The translations under genes were made by a program, and so were the position numbers. Shown here piece after piece: positions 42,121 through 50,714 of a stretch of DNA of 64,000 bases. Every line of letters begins with the position of its first letter. Within the stretch, counting starts at the first letter, position 1. The notes under the pieces are model-generated. The model was given only the letters and a program-made list of their open reading frames with translations. It was not told the origin of the DNA and searched no databases. The stretch lies in NCBI RefSeq assembly GCF_041020765.1, contig NZ_JBEUEJ010000016.1. One strand, written 5' to 3'. This stretch comes from Kineococcus terrestris (GTDB taxonomy: Bacteria; Actinomycetota; Actinomycetes; Actinomycetales; Kineococcaceae).

Positions 42121-42755
42121 ATGCCCACCACCCAGCCCGCCCCCACACCCACCAGCACCCCTGGCCAGAGACTCGCCCAGCGCACGGCTGCGCGGCCCGG
42201 TCATCTGCTCGGCTACGCCCGCGTGTCCACCACCGCCCAGGACCCCGCCCTGCAGCACGACGCCCTCACGCAGGCCGGCTGCTACCGCGTCTGGTCCGAC
42301 ACCGCCTCTGGCGCCCTGGCCGCGCGCCCGGCCCTGGACGACGTCCTGGCCCGTCTCGGACCCGGTGACGTCCTCGTGGTGTGGCGCCTGGACCGCCTGG
42401 CTCGCTCCCTGCGCCACCTCCTGCAGCTGATCGACGACCTGGACGGGCGTGGGGTGGGCTTCCGCTCCCTGACGGAGTCGATCGACACCACCACCGCCAC
42501 CGGCCGCCTGGTCCTGCACCTGTTCGGGGCCCTGGGTGAGTTCGAGCGCGACCTGCTCAAGGAGCGCACCAGCGCCGGGCTGCAGGCGGCCGCCGCCCGC
42601 GGCCGGCACGGCGGCCGCCCGCCGGTGATGACGGCGCCAAGCTGGCCGCGGCCCGCTCCCTGCTGGGCGCTGGGCGCAGCACCAGCGAGGCCGCCGCCGC
42701 GATCGGTGTCTCGCGCGCCACCTTGTACCGGGCGCTGAGCACCTCCCCGACGTGA
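42121..42755 (+). pseudogene. Serine recombinase (resolvase/invertase), frameshifted near the C-terminus
   Basis: The catalytic domain is complete: LLGYARVSTTAQD with the active Ser, DVLVVWRLDRLARSLRHL, and LFGALGEFERDLLKERT, then RGRHGGRPPVMT. At about 42632 one base appears to be missing. The other frame carries on as AKLAAARSLLGAGRSTSEAA and IGVSRATLYRALSTSP to a stop at 42755, which is the expected Hin-type DNA-binding HTH. As read, the protein ends at 42738 with a scrambled tail and should not bind DNA. Either the gene is dead or there is a sequence error. Intact relatives resolve or invert DNA at short sites. Confidence 0.85.
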
Positions 42756-42848
42756 TGTCCCCAGGTCGAGGGCCGGCGCGAACCCCACGGCACCCGTACG
42801 GACCATGGGAAAGCAGCGGCCGCCGGCTGTGGCCCCTAGCGTCGAGTC

Positions 42849-43037
42849 GTGGTCGGCACCTGGGGATCGGCGCTCATCCTGGTCGGGGCGCTGTGCGTCA
42901 TCGCCTGGGCGTTCCTCGATGCCCGCCGGCGCCAGCGCCGCCAGGACAAGGGCTGGACACGCGCACACACCTTGATCGTCGCTGCGATGGTGCTGACGGC
43001 CGCCAGTGCTGCGAGTCAGGCGCTGACATTCACCTGA
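42849..43037 (+). CDS. Small two-pass membrane protein, 62 aa
   Basis: GTG 42849. Two hydrophobic segments (WGSALILVGALCVIAWAFL and LIVAAMVLTAASAASQAL) joined by a basic loop DARRRQRRQDKGW. No clear ribosome site, so confidence is moderate. Confidence 0.5.
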   Translation: MVGTWGSALILVGALCVIAWAFLDARRRQRRQDKGWTRAHTLIVAAMVLTAASAASQALTFT

Positions 43038-43200
43038 CACAGCGTCAGGACGCGCTGAGCGCTGCACGGTGCTGGACCCGATGAGCACTCCGGCTGCCTT
43101 GAGACCAGCGCCTCTGCGATGGCACCCAGGCGGACGACGCACGATCAAGGGCAGGTCTTCACCCCCTCAAGGCCGTGACCTGCGGGACCGCCGAACGCGC

Positions 43201-43233
43201 GCCCTCACACGAACGGGTGCCTTGTAGCGCGCC
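43201..43233 (+). repeat. Dispersed hairpin repeat R5 (degenerate)
   Basis: GCCCTCACACGAACGGG-TGCCTTGTAGCGCGCC keeps the spacing of the family but differs at roughly a third of positions. It lies 40 bp before the gene at 43274; nothing else is seen in the 236-bp gap. Confidence 0.45.
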
Positions 43234-43273
43234 GACGCTGACCCCACGGGCCCTTTTCGGCAGACTCCATGCC

Positions 43274-43507
43274 ATGGCCAAGCGACCGTGGTGGTCCACC
43301 AACGGCAAGCGGGGCTACGCGCTGGCGCTGGGCATCCTGTGCCTCGTGCTGGCCGCTGCAGGATGGGTCGGCGTCTTCCACTCTCCTCGATGGCACGACT
43401 GGCTGATGGCCGCAGGCTGGTCGCCGGTCGCCGTCTTCTACCTCAGCGCCTGGTGGATCCGACGCAAGCACGAGCGTCAAGGAGGGCAAACGACTTCGCT
43501 GTCGTGA
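43274..43507 (+). CDS. Small two-pass membrane protein, 77 aa
   Basis: ATG 43274. A basic start (AKRPWWSTNGKRG), two helices (ALALGILCLVLAAAGWVGVF and AAGWSPVAVFYLSAWWI) and a basic end (RRKHERQ). No family recognised. R6 follows 18 bp after its stop. Confidence 0.55.
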   Translation: MAKRPWWSTNGKRGYALALGILCLVLAAAGWVGVFHSPRWHDWLMAAGWSPVAVFYLSAWWIRRKHERQGGQTTSLS

Positions 43508-43525
43508 GGCTGGAAGCGATTGAGG

Positions 43526-43555
43526 CGTCTCGTAATGGGTCACTTCCGAGATGGC
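43526..43555 (+). repeat. Dispersed hairpin repeat R6
   Basis: CGTCTCGTAATGGG-TCACTTCCGAGATGGC. Here TCTCG and CGAGA are perfectly complementary, whereas other copies have TCGCA with TGCGA: both arms have changed together. Confidence 0.85.
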
Positions 43556-43722
43556 CTAGGTGAGCGCCGGATGTCCCGGCGTAGTGCCCTCTGACGACGC
43601 CACCGAATGGCCGGTGGGCTGGTGTCGTGCGGACTTGCTCGGTCTTGTAGGCCCCACCCAGATGGCCCAGCTCGCTCTGCAGCCCGAGGTGGCGACGCAG
43701 CAGATGCGACAGGGTGTCCAGC

Positions 43723-44355
43723 GTGGCTGAGCACCGCGACAGCTCAACGGCACCCCAGGCCCGGCGCACACGCAGACCACTGCGCTTCGCCGCCGTGGTC
43801 CTGCTCGGCGCCCTCCTGGCGTTCGCCCTGACGCTGGTGCTCGTGCAGGGCGTCGCGTGGTTGTTCGGAGCCTCGCAGGGCACCGGGCTCACCGTCGCGC
43901 TCATGGCCGCGGTCATCGTCCTGGTCGGCGCACCGCTGAACGTCTGGGTCGGCACGGTGGTCACCCGGCGGGTGGCTCAGCGCCTGGCCGCCGGTGATCG
44001 GCTGGAGTGCAGCTTGCGCGTCGTGGACGGGCACCAGGACGGGCTGGCGAGGCGGTGGCGCCCCGGTGTGGCGACCCTGCACCCGGGGCAGGTCACCTTC
44101 GCCCACACCGTCGGTGGGCTGCGCTTCCTGCGCCGGCGTCCGATCACCTTCGCGGTCCAAGCGGTGGACGCGGCGCTGCCGCGCCAGGTGCGCGGCGCCG
44201 AAGTGCTGCTGGTCGCTCCAGGGGCGCGAGTCGTCCAGCTGAGGACCCCGTCGGCTGTCCTGGAGTGGGCGATCGCACCGGCCGAGCGCATCGACTGGGT
44301 GCTGGAACGCGTTCAAGACGCCGCCGGGTCGGCACCTGGGGAGCCGGGGACCTGA
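43723..44355 (+). CDS. Two-pass membrane protein with a PH-like domain, 210 aa
   Basis: GTG 43723 with AGGG 8 bp upstream (GTG 43714 is also possible). Two helices (FAAVVLLGALLAFALTLVLV and VALMAAVIVLVGAPLNVWV) precede a beta-rich domain of ~120 residues (RPGVATLHPGQVTFAHTVGG, PITFAVQAVDAALPRQ, VVQLRTPSAVLEWAIAP) that looks like a bacterial pleckstrin-homology fold. Layout is like the proteins at 56121 and 63176. Function unknown. Confidence 0.6.
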   Translation: MAEHRDSSTAPQARRTRRPLRFAAVVLLGALLAFALTLVLVQGVAWLFGASQGTGLTVALMAAVIVLVGAPLNVWVGTVVTRRVAQRLAAGDRLECSLRVVDGHQDGLARRWRPGVATLHPGQVTFAHTVGGLRFLRRRPITFAVQAVDAALPRQVRGAEVLLVAPGARVVQLRTPSAVLEWAIAPAERIDWVLERVQDAAGSAPGEPGT

Positions 44356-44389
44356 ACAGTCCGCGCACATGCTGATCGCGCAGTGGAGC

Positions 44390-44427
44390 GCAGCCGCCTT
44401 CGCGCAGACGGTCGCTTCTGAGCGGAC
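44390..44427 (+). repeat. Dispersed hairpin repeat R7
   Basis: GCAGCCGCCTTCGCGCAG-ACGGTCGCTTCTGAGCGGACC. The 5' GCAGCCGCC and the GGTCGCTTCTG centre are exact; the right arm is altered. It lies between the genes at 43723 and 44588. Confidence 0.8.
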
Positions 44428-44587
44428 CTGGTCAGGCCCTGAGCGCACGCTTACGGCTGCGGGCGTGGCGCGGCAGTTGGTCTGCCTCGGCGTGCTCGGC
44501 GGGCCGTACGGTGCTGTCGTGGCGGATGATGACGCGGCCGAGAGCGCAGACGCGGCAAGATCAGACAGCGCCTGCACCTCGGACGGC

Positions 44588-45199
44588 ATGTGGACGCAGG
44601 AGGCCCTGGCTGACTACCGCCGACGCGCCCAGGAGCTCATCGCCGCCGTCACCGCTCACGTGGACCTGACGGCGCAGCGCGGCGGTCGCCAGCGCGAACT
44701 GCCCGCCTACTTCGCCTCGGCCGAGGGCGTGCAACGTGCGGTCGACGCCTTCACCGAGGCGGAGTTCGCCTGGTGCGGCTCGTTCCCGGTGCGCGCCGGT
44801 GGACGGAACGAGGAGGACGGGGAGGACGGGGAGGACGGGGAGGACGGGGAGCTCGACGAGGGCCCCGTCGTGGACCCGTCGGTGGGCGAGGCCCCGGTGC
44901 TGTCCGTGCTGGCCCGCTGGGACTACGTCATCACCGATGTCGAGGCCTTGCTGCGCCACGGCCGGGAGGGTTACCTCACCGCCTGGCCGCAGGACACCGA
45001 GGACGACGCCGTTGTGCGGGTGCACGACCCGGAGTCAGCGGTCCGCGAGATCCTGCACGGACCTCAATTGCCCGTGCTCGATGACGCACCTGGGCTGGAG
45101 CCCACTCTGTCCTTCCTGGAGGTGGTCCGTCACGCCCGGGAGGACGAGGACGCCGTGTTGGAAGACCCCTTCGGCGTCCTGGGTGAGGAGCGCCGGTAG
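44588..45199 (+). CDS. Hypothetical acidic protein, 203 aa, with a GED repeat
   Basis: ATG 44588; the frame is open upstream but would run through R7. A helical first part (LADYRRRAQELIAAVTAHVD), then a run of GED units coded by four exact 9-bp repeats (44813-44848), then a helical acidic part (SVLARWDYVITDVEALLRHG). Soluble, strongly acidic, no known domain. R8 follows 43 bp after the stop. Confidence 0.6.
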   Translation: MWTQEALADYRRRAQELIAAVTAHVDLTAQRGGRQRELPAYFASAEGVQRAVDAFTEAEFAWCGSFPVRAGGRNEEDGEDGEDGEDGELDEGPVVDPSVGEAPVLSVLARWDYVITDVEALLRHGREGYLTAWPQDTEDDAVVRVHDPESAVREILHGPQLPVLDDAPGLEPTLSFLEVVRHAREDEDAVLEDPFGVLGEERR

Positions 45200-45241
45200 A
45201 CGGACTCACCGTCGAAGTCACCCAAGCTTCCTCCTCGCGCT

Positions 45242-45272
45242 GCGTCTCTCGAACGGTCGCTTCTGCGATGGC
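45242..45272 (+). repeat. Dispersed hairpin repeat R8
   Basis: GCGTCTCTCGAACGG-TCGCTTCTGCGATGGC. A near-consensus copy between a plus-strand gene end and the end of the minus-strand gene at 45299. Confidence 0.9.
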
Positions 45273-45298
45273 CAGCTGAGCTGGCCGGCTGGCTGTGC

Positions 45299-45718
45299 TC
45301 AGTGGCTGCGGCGCCGTTGCAGCAGCAGGTAGCGCACGGCGGCGGTCACAGCGGCCAGCACGCTGATGCCCATGGCAGCGACGACGAAGAAGACGGCAAC
45401 CGCAAGGGGTGTCTGCGGGTCGTCCCCGGTGCTCATGACGACCCAGGTCATCGTCACGGTGAAAGCGACCAGGGCCAGCAGAGGACCCACCCACACCCCC
45501 ACGCGCCAGGTGCCCAGCACGGTGGCGATGGCCACCATGCTGGCCGTGCCGATCCACAAGCCCGTGGCGTCGTAGGTCTCCCCCGCGTCCTGGGGCCAGC
45601 GGCCCAGCCAGGCGGGGAAAGCCGCCGCGGCCAGCAGCACCACCAGCACCGCCCACAGCAGCCGCGTCCTGCCGCCGGAGCGGGCAGGACGGGTAACGGC
45701 TCGGCCTGTCGCGCTCAC
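45299..45718 (-). CDS. Four-pass membrane protein, 139 aa
   Basis: GTG 45718. Segments: LLWAVLVVLLAAAAFPAWL, GLWIGTASMVAIATVLGTW, VGPLLALVAFTVTMTWVVM and LAVAVFFVVAAMGISVLAAV, ending LLLQRRRSH. No recognised family. The longer frame upstream looks non-coding. It is convergent with 44588, with R8 in between. Confidence 0.6.
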   Translation of the reverse strand: MSATGRAVTRPARSGGRTRLLWAVLVVLLAAAAFPAWLGRWPQDAGETYDATGLWIGTASMVAIATVLGTWRVGVWVGPLLALVAFTVTMTWVVMSTGDDPQTPLAVAVFFVVAAMGISVLAAVTAAVRYLLLQRRRSH

Positions 45719-45852
45719 CGGCACAGCATCTAGCCAGCACCCCCGCCTGCGAGGGCCATCGCAGCAGATGGCGTACGCCCGTCCGGATGACCCCGTCCCA
45801 CGACGGGTCGCCTCCAGGACGTGCACGGGCGGTGTGCTGTCGGTTGAACCCC

Positions 45853-46371
45853 TCACAGGTGGGCGAAGTAGCGCTCGTACCAGGTGCGCCCGTCCCCGTA
45901 CCGGGCACTCAACGGGCCACTGCCGTCGTAGGCCTGCCACAACGGGTCCTCGGGCACCAGCAAGTACCCGAGCCGGGCCAGCACCGCACGCACCCGGGCG
46001 GCGTCACGCGGGTCGATGAGCTCATCGGTCTGCGCATCGCTTCGCACACCGGTGTTGCCCACCGCGCACACGACCATGTCGGCGAAGTTGCTGACCACCA
46101 GCACCAGCTGCTGCCCGGTGCCCGTGGCCGGGGCCGGGACACGGATGAGGCCGTGGTGGCTGGCGTCCTGGAAGTCGCGCTCGACCTGGCAGCGGTGGGC
46201 GAAGGCCACCTGCAGCTGCTGCACCAGCTGCTCGAAGCGGGCGCTGAGGGCACCGGCGTCGAAACCGGTCGGGTACTGCAGGTGCTCGTGCTCATCCAGG
46301 GCGTGCAGCAGGGCGCGCAGGCGCGGCACCTCCACGTGCGGTGGACCAGGAGCGTGCAACCGCGTCAGCAC
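45853..46371 (-). CDS. Hypothetical soluble protein, ~172 aa
   Basis: GTG 46371 is the best guess for the start; an open frame runs to 46425. Helical first half (ALSARFEQLVQQLQVAFAHR), then beta strands (GQQLVLVVSNFADMVVCAVG), and a C-terminal part DAARVRAVLARLGYLLVPED with WYERYFAHL at the end. No known domain. The size and the closing motif recall single-domain accessory proteins; function unknown. Confidence 0.6.
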   Translation of the reverse strand: MLTRLHAPGPPHVEVPRLRALLHALDEHEHLQYPTGFDAGALSARFEQLVQQLQVAFAHRCQVERDFQDASHHGLIRVPAPATGTGQQLVLVVSNFADMVVCAVGNTGVRSDAQTDELIDPRDAARVRAVLARLGYLLVPEDPLWQAYDGSGPLSARYGDGRTWYERYFAHL

Positions 46372-46453
46372 CCCTCCAGCCTGCCCCAGCACCTGCGAAC
46401 GCTGCGGTCGATCACCACCACGCACACCGCGTCATGGCGCCACCCGAGCGCGG

Positions 46454-46487
46454 CGACCGTCTTAGAAGCGGTCGCTTTCGCGATGGC
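46454..46487 (+). repeat. Dispersed hairpin repeat R9
   Basis: GACCGTCTTAGAAGCGG-TCGCTTTCGCGATGGC, between divergent genes. It lies about 65 bp before the start at 46554. Confidence 0.85.
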
Positions 46488-46553
46488 GGCTTGTCTGCAG
46501 GCAGACCCGGATAGCGGTCGCCTCAAGAGCCTCAGGCGCGTTAGAACCCTGCC

Positions 46554-47141
46554 GTGGGTACCTCTGCAACGGTCGTGCGTCGGATCGCGGACTCCCCACG
46601 CCGATGGGCCGAGGACGTGCACCGGCTGCTGCTGTCTTGCTTGACCGCCTGCGGACACGGCCCGGGATGCCGGCTGCACGAGGCCGGGCACCGGGTGCAG
46701 GTACTGCGCTCGTGGGTGGACGTGCAGGAGGGGCGTCCGGTCCTGCAGGTGGTCTACCGGCACCCGGACTGGGAGTTCACCACCGGCGCCCGCCACCTGC
46801 TGGACCAGGTAGACGACTATCCGCTGGACACCATGGACGACGACGTCGACCCCTACGACCTGGGCTCGTACGCCCTGGCCCCACCGGACCCGCTGCCGGA
46901 TCCGGCCGAGGACCTGGCCCAGTACGAGGCCATGCGCCTGGAAGAGCCGCTGAGCACGAGCGGGGAGTCGATGGTGCCCGACGCCGAGGGGGTGTGGTGG
47001 TGGGGCGATGAACCACTGCCCGGTGACCCGGCGCGCCGCGGTCCCGCCCCGGGCTTCGAGCCGTCCAGCCGGCATCGACTGCACCGAGGCGACCGGCGGC
47101 TGACGGCCCGGGACTGGCTGCGTCAGGCCCGCCGCCGCTGA
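46554..47141 (+). CDS. Hypothetical acidic protein, 195 aa
   Basis: GTG 46554. A helical start with two Cys (LLLSCLTACGHGPGCRLHEA), a beta part (VQVLRSWVDVQEGRPVLQVV), a stretch of Asp (VDDYPLDTMDDDVDPYDLG) and a basic C-terminus. Soluble. Four clustered Cys/His positions near residues 25-40 could bind a metal. No family recognised. Confidence 0.6.
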   Translation: MGTSATVVRRIADSPRRWAEDVHRLLLSCLTACGHGPGCRLHEAGHRVQVLRSWVDVQEGRPVLQVVYRHPDWEFTTGARHLLDQVDDYPLDTMDDDVDPYDLGSYALAPPDPLPDPAEDLAQYEAMRLEEPLSTSGESMVPDAEGVWWWGDEPLPGDPARRGPAPGFEPSSRHRLHRGDRRLTARDWLRQARRR

Positions 47142-47238
47142 GGCCGACGACGCGGGGCGATGACGCGGGGCTGATGACGCGGGAGCCGTCCCTCTGCCCG
47201 CCGCAGCCTCCGTGGCACCTGCCGGTGAGCAGCGGGTC

Positions 47239-47451
47239 TCAGATGCCGCGCACGAGGATGAAGACGACGGTGGCCACGCAGATCAGGACTGCGGCCAGGC
47301 TGAGCCAGAAGGCGCCCGCCCGAGACCGGTCATCACGCGGGTAGCGGGGACGGGGCACCCGTCGATCATCACACCGACGTCCCAACGTGCGTCGCGATGC
47401 GCGGCGATGCTTGCGCGGTTGGTGCAGCTGACCGGACGCACGCTTCGACAT
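47239..47451 (-). CDS. Basic single-pass membrane protein, 70 aa
   Basis: ATG 47451 (a second ATG lies two codons upstream). About 45 very basic residues are followed by one C-terminal helix (AFWLSLAAVLICVATVVFILV). The basic part may just be untranslated leader if a later start is used. Low confidence in the start, moderate in the membrane segment. Confidence 0.45.
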   Translation of the reverse strand: MSKRASGQLHQPRKHRRASRRTLGRRCDDRRVPRPRYPRDDRSRAGAFWLSLAAVLICVATVVFILVRGI

Positions 47452-47467
47452 CGGCATAAAGGCACAC

Positions 47468-47499
47468 GACGTCTCATAACGGGTCGCTTCTGCGATGGC
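47468..47499 (+). repeat. Dispersed hairpin repeat R10
   Basis: GACGTCTCATAACGGG-TCGCTTCTGCGATGGC, a near-consensus copy between two minus-strand small membrane-protein genes. Confidence 0.9.
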
Positions 47500-47603
47500 T
47501 TGAGCAGTGCGGCAGCCTTGCTCGTCTCACTCCGCGTGCGACCCTGCCAGGCAGGCACCTGTGTCTACAGCACGCTGCAACCTGAGCAGTGCCGCTGTAC
47601 TGC

Positions 47604-47768
47604 TCAGCGCACCAGGGCGGCCACTAGGGCGATGAGCAGTATGAACCCGAAGATCCATCCCGCGCGGCGCCACCACGCTCGGGTGCCGGCCCGCGGCTTC
47701 GAGGCCCTGTCCTCACTCAGGCCCAGGTAGTCCGTCACCTTTCGCGCCTGTGATCGCCGCTGAGTCAT
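47604..47768 (-). CDS. Tiny membrane protein, 54 aa, with a YLGLSED motif
   Basis: ATG 47768. The start (RKVTDYLGLSED) resembles the short N-terminal sequence of SepF-type cell-division proteins, and the protein at 53018 begins with a related VLEYVGLAEDP. One C-terminal helix (IFGFILLIALVAALVR). Whether the motif means anything here is open. Confidence 0.55.
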   Translation of the reverse strand: MTQRRSQARKVTDYLGLSEDRASKPRAGTRAWWRRAGWIFGFILLIALVAALVR

Positions 47769-48027
47769 GGCGGGACCGTAGAGCTTACAACACACCGCCG
47801 CGAGGTTCCTACACCCAATCGCACTACTGCTGCCTCATCGGGCGGATCGTCGTCGCCTTACCGGTGAGTCGCGAGATCGCCCAGCTGTGCGCTGCCCGCG
47901 CACTCGTGCGACGAGCCAGTGGGTGATCCGCCGTGCAGCGCCCGCGGGAGCGGCTCGGGTGCGGCACGGTGGTTGCTGCGCACGCCGACACTCCAGGGGC
48001 GGCGAGAGCACGAGGGGGCGTGAGGCT

Positions 48028-49479
48028 GTGAGTGGTGGGCTGGAGACGCCGCCGGAGGGTGCTGGAGTGGCCGTGGAGCGGGGCGTGGACCGGGACGCGG
48101 AGTGGTGTGAGGAGCTGGTCGCGTCTCTGCTGGGAAAGCACCTGCCGTCCCGGGTGAAGATCGCCGTCGCCGCCGCCGACGCCGCTCTGGCCGCGGCCGC
48201 ACTCGATGCCGACGAGGAGGTGCTGCGCCGCAGCGAGGCCCGTCTCGAAGCCCGCTTCGAGGCCGGCTCGGGGATCGGCAGTGGAGTCGGCGTGGAGGGG
48301 CAGGTGGCGGTCTTCCACGTGGAGGTCGACCACCACCACCGCCCGACCGCCGTGGTCCGCACCGGTCTGCGGCTGGTGCGGGCCGGAGTGCAGGTGCTGC
48401 TCGTCCGGCCGCTGGACGTCGTCGAGACGGTCAGCGACACCTGGCTGCAGCAGCTGATCGGCGGTCCGGATCCCGACCCCTACAGCTTCACGGTCTGCCC
48501 GGCGATGTTCGCGATCGGCGGGCCGCGCGTCGTGCAGCAGCTGCTGGCCGTTGTCACCGACCGCACCGCCTCCTTGCGCTTTCGCGCGAATGCCGCGCAC
48601 GCCTGCTTCTTCCCCTTGCAGAACACCCCCGATGAGGCCCTGTGCCGCCAGGTGCTGCAGGTCGCCCTCGACCAGCTGCGCGAGGCGCTGCAGGCTTCCC
48701 CGTCCAGGACCCGGGCGCCGGAACACGTGGCCTACCTCGTCCGAGCCGTGGAAGGGGCGGTGACGCCGGTCGCGCGCTGGCACGACGTGCAGTTCTGGCC
48801 CGCTCCGCCGCTGGATCAGCAGGTGCTGACCGAGTTGCTGGCCAGCCTCTGCCGCGATCTGCACTGGCCGGTCCTGCAGATCCTCAGGGTGCTGCCGGGC
48901 CCGTTGACCTCGGACACCGCGGCTGTGGTGGCCGAGGTCGCCTTGAGCCACGACGCCAAGCAGGGTGAGAGTGCCACCATTGTGACCGACGAGGCGGTCG
49001 AGGTTCTCGGACGCTGCCCCAGCACCGCGGTGGTGCAGCAGGCGCTGGAGCAGTTGAGCCGCTCAGCCAGCCTGGTGGTGCGGCTGGGTGCGATGCACCA
49101 CCTCGTCCAGCGGGGCGGGCCGGCGGTGGCCAGGGACGTGTGGGCCCAGCTCCTGCTCGAGCGGTCGCTGCCCGCCCGCAGGTACGCCACCAACCTCATC
49201 GCCCGTCACGGCAGCGCGCAGGACGTCCCCGCTGCGGTGGACGCGCTGAAGCTGGTGTGGAAGTCCAAGCACGTACCCGCCCGCGAGAACGGCCGGTCCG
49301 GCCCGCTGCTGGAACCTCCGTGGGGGTCGGAGTTGCTGGACTTCCTGTGGCGGCACCGTCAGCATCCAGTCGCCGCCGCCGAGGTCGAGCGCCTGCGTCG
49401 GCGATGGCCCAGCGCTCGTCCTGAGCTCACGGCCTGGGTGGCCGAGCATCTTCCCGACCTGGCCCCGGCCTCGACCTGA
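48028..49479 (+). CDS. Hypothetical HEAT-repeat-like protein, 483 aa
   Basis: GTG 48028 with GAGGGGGCGTGAGG upstream. The first ~170 residues are mixed alpha/beta (VAVFHVEVDHHHRPTAVV). From ~180 to the end the protein is a series of helical pairs (ANAAHACFFPLQNTPDEALC, LEQLSRSASLVVRLGAMHHL, RRYATNLIARHGSAQDVPAA), the look of a HEAT/ARM solenoid. No catalytic motif. It is the largest gene in the repeat-divided region apart from 57559. A solenoid suggests a protein-binding role. Confidence 0.65.
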   Translation: MSGGLETPPEGAGVAVERGVDRDAEWCEELVASLLGKHLPSRVKIAVAAADAALAAAALDADEEVLRRSEARLEARFEAGSGIGSGVGVEGQVAVFHVEVDHHHRPTAVVRTGLRLVRAGVQVLLVRPLDVVETVSDTWLQQLIGGPDPDPYSFTVCPAMFAIGGPRVVQQLLAVVTDRTASLRFRANAAHACFFPLQNTPDEALCRQVLQVALDQLREALQASPSRTRAPEHVAYLVRAVEGAVTPVARWHDVQFWPAPPLDQQVLTELLASLCRDLHWPVLQILRVLPGPLTSDTAAVVAEVALSHDAKQGESATIVTDEAVEVLGRCPSTAVVQQALEQLSRSASLVVRLGAMHHLVQRGGPAVARDVWAQLLLERSLPARRYATNLIARHGSAQDVPAAVDALKLVWKSKHVPARENGRSGPLLEPPWGSELLDFLWRHRQHPVAAAEVERLRRRWPSARPELTAWVAEHLPDLAPAST

Positions 49480-49532
49480 CCAGAGACGGCAGCCGACCTG
49501 CGACGTCACCCCGGTCGTAGGGCCGTCCGGTC

Positions 49533-49570
49533 GCAGCCGCCGTCTCGCAACAGGTCGGCTGTGAGACAGC
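49533..49570 (+). repeat. Dispersed hairpin repeat R11
   Basis: GCAGCCGCCGTCTCGCAA-CAGGTCGGCTGTGAGACAGC. The best stem of the family: GTCTCGCA pairs with TGTGAGAC over 8 positions including one G-T wobble. It is the reference copy for the GGTCGGCT subtype. Confidence 0.92.
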
Positions 49571-49656
49571 GAGAGTGTCCTGTGTGGCGTCGCCGATCTC
49601 ACGGCGACGTCGACGGCCCCCTCCCCCGCACAGACGCCTACGGCGACGCTCTCGGT

Positions 49657-49932
49657 CTACTCCGGGTCCAGGCGAAAGCCGAAATCCTCATCCTGCAACC
49701 ACTCGCACAGCTGCTGCGCGTCCTCGGCGTAGATGTCCCAGCCGTGCCCAGGACCGCTCAGGTACAGGTGCCAGACCCCGGGCACCTGCTCATCGGGCTC
49801 CACCGCCAACCGGTCCCCAGCCCACTTGCCGGCGGTCACGACGCCCCGCCGGGGGTGCCGGGCCGTGATCCACTCCTCCACCCCACCAGCTGACCACGCC
49901 CACCGGACTCGTGCGTCAGGGATACGCGGCAA
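49657..49932 (-). CDS. Hypothetical protein, 91 aa
   Basis: The frame starts at TTG 49932; a GTG some ten codons later is possible. A beta-rich single domain: VRWAWSAGGVEEWITARHP, GVWHLYLSGPGHGWDIYAED, ending in LCEWLQDEDFGFRLDPE. Size and style recall small immunity or accessory proteins, but no family is certain. Confidence 0.55.
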   Translation of the reverse strand: MPRIPDARVRWAWSAGGVEEWITARHPRRGVVTAGKWAGDRLAVEPDEQVPGVWHLYLSGPGHGWDIYAEDAQQLCEWLQDEDFGFRLDPE

Positions 49933-49945
49933 ACCGCCCTACAGG

Positions 49946-49984
49946 CACAGCCGCCGCCTCACACCAGGTCGGTTGGGAGATGGC
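49946..49984 (+). repeat. Dispersed hairpin repeat R12
   Basis: CACAGCCGCCGCCTCACAC-CAGGTCGGTTGGGAGATGGC. Same subtype as R11; GCCGCCTC pairs with GAGATGGC with one wobble and one mismatch. Confidence 0.88.
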
Positions 49985-50133
49985 CGCCCGAGCGCCGTTC
50001 GCATGCTCATGTCGAGCTCCGTGATGTCGGGACCTCTTGCCACGCTGCCCTCGCGCCTGACCATCGAGGGCGGGCAAGCTGATCACTCAGTCGGCCGAGG
50101 GTGCCGTCTGGGGCACTGGATGCGGAGGCAGGA

Positions 50134-50487
50134 GTGGACAAGCACCTCGTGATCAAAGTCCTTCCCGAAACTGTTCCGGGTGGGGTTCAGGGGCTCGCGC
50201 CCGAGCACGTGCTGACCGACGCCGAGCGGGACGAGCTTGGCGTCAGCGGTGCGCAGAGCTTGCATGAGATCGAGCGTCACTACGGTGGCCTGGTCTTCAC
50301 CCAAGAAGTCATGGTCAGCGAGGACCCAGACCGGTTCGAGGAAGTCCACTTCGACCTGCGCGCCCTGGCTGACGTACCGCCCGAGGCCAAGGTCGTGCTG
50401 GGCATAGTGCACAGCTACACCCACGAGGAGGCCCAAGCGTTGAGCTTGAAGGATCCCGACTTCGGAGAGGGTGCACCTTCTCGCTAA
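50134..50487 (+). CDS. Hypothetical acidic protein, 117 aa
   Basis: GTG 50134 after TGCGGAGGCAGGA. Helical and acidic: GLAPEHVLTDAERDELGVSG, SLHEIERHYGGLVFTQEVMV, PEAKVVLGIVHSYTHEEAQA. It lies alone between R12 and R13. No recognised domain. Confidence 0.6.
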   Translation: MDKHLVIKVLPETVPGGVQGLAPEHVLTDAERDELGVSGAQSLHEIERHYGGLVFTQEVMVSEDPDRFEEVHFDLRALADVPPEAKVVLGIVHSYTHEEAQALSLKDPDFGEGAPSR

Positions 50488-50555
50488 CCGTCTGACCACA
50501 CTGGATGCCAGGTGTTGGCTCGAGTAGAACCGCGCGATCATCCCGTCGTCCGGGC

Positions 50556-50593
50556 GCAGCCGCTGTCTCATAGACGGTCACTTCTGCGATGAC
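50556..50593 (+). repeat. Dispersed hairpin repeat R13
   Basis: GCAGCCGCTGTCTCATAG-ACGGTCACTTCTGCGATGAC. It combines the 5' GCAGCC of R11 with the TCACTTCTGCGATG end of the other subtype, linking the two as one family. Confidence 0.9.
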
Positions 50594-50714
50594 CCGAGCG
50601 GGCCGCGACCGCTCGCCCGTGTCGATCGACGAGCACTGATGACCATGGGACGACCCTGTCGACGGCTGGTGGAGCGATCTTGACGGGCGCCGGTGCGCCA
50701 TCACACTGGGCGGC

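Noticed and set aside
42620..42640. Programmed frameshifting in the serine recombinase
   Set aside because: No slippery heptamer or downstream structure is evident at the shift point; a simple one-base loss is the easier explanation.
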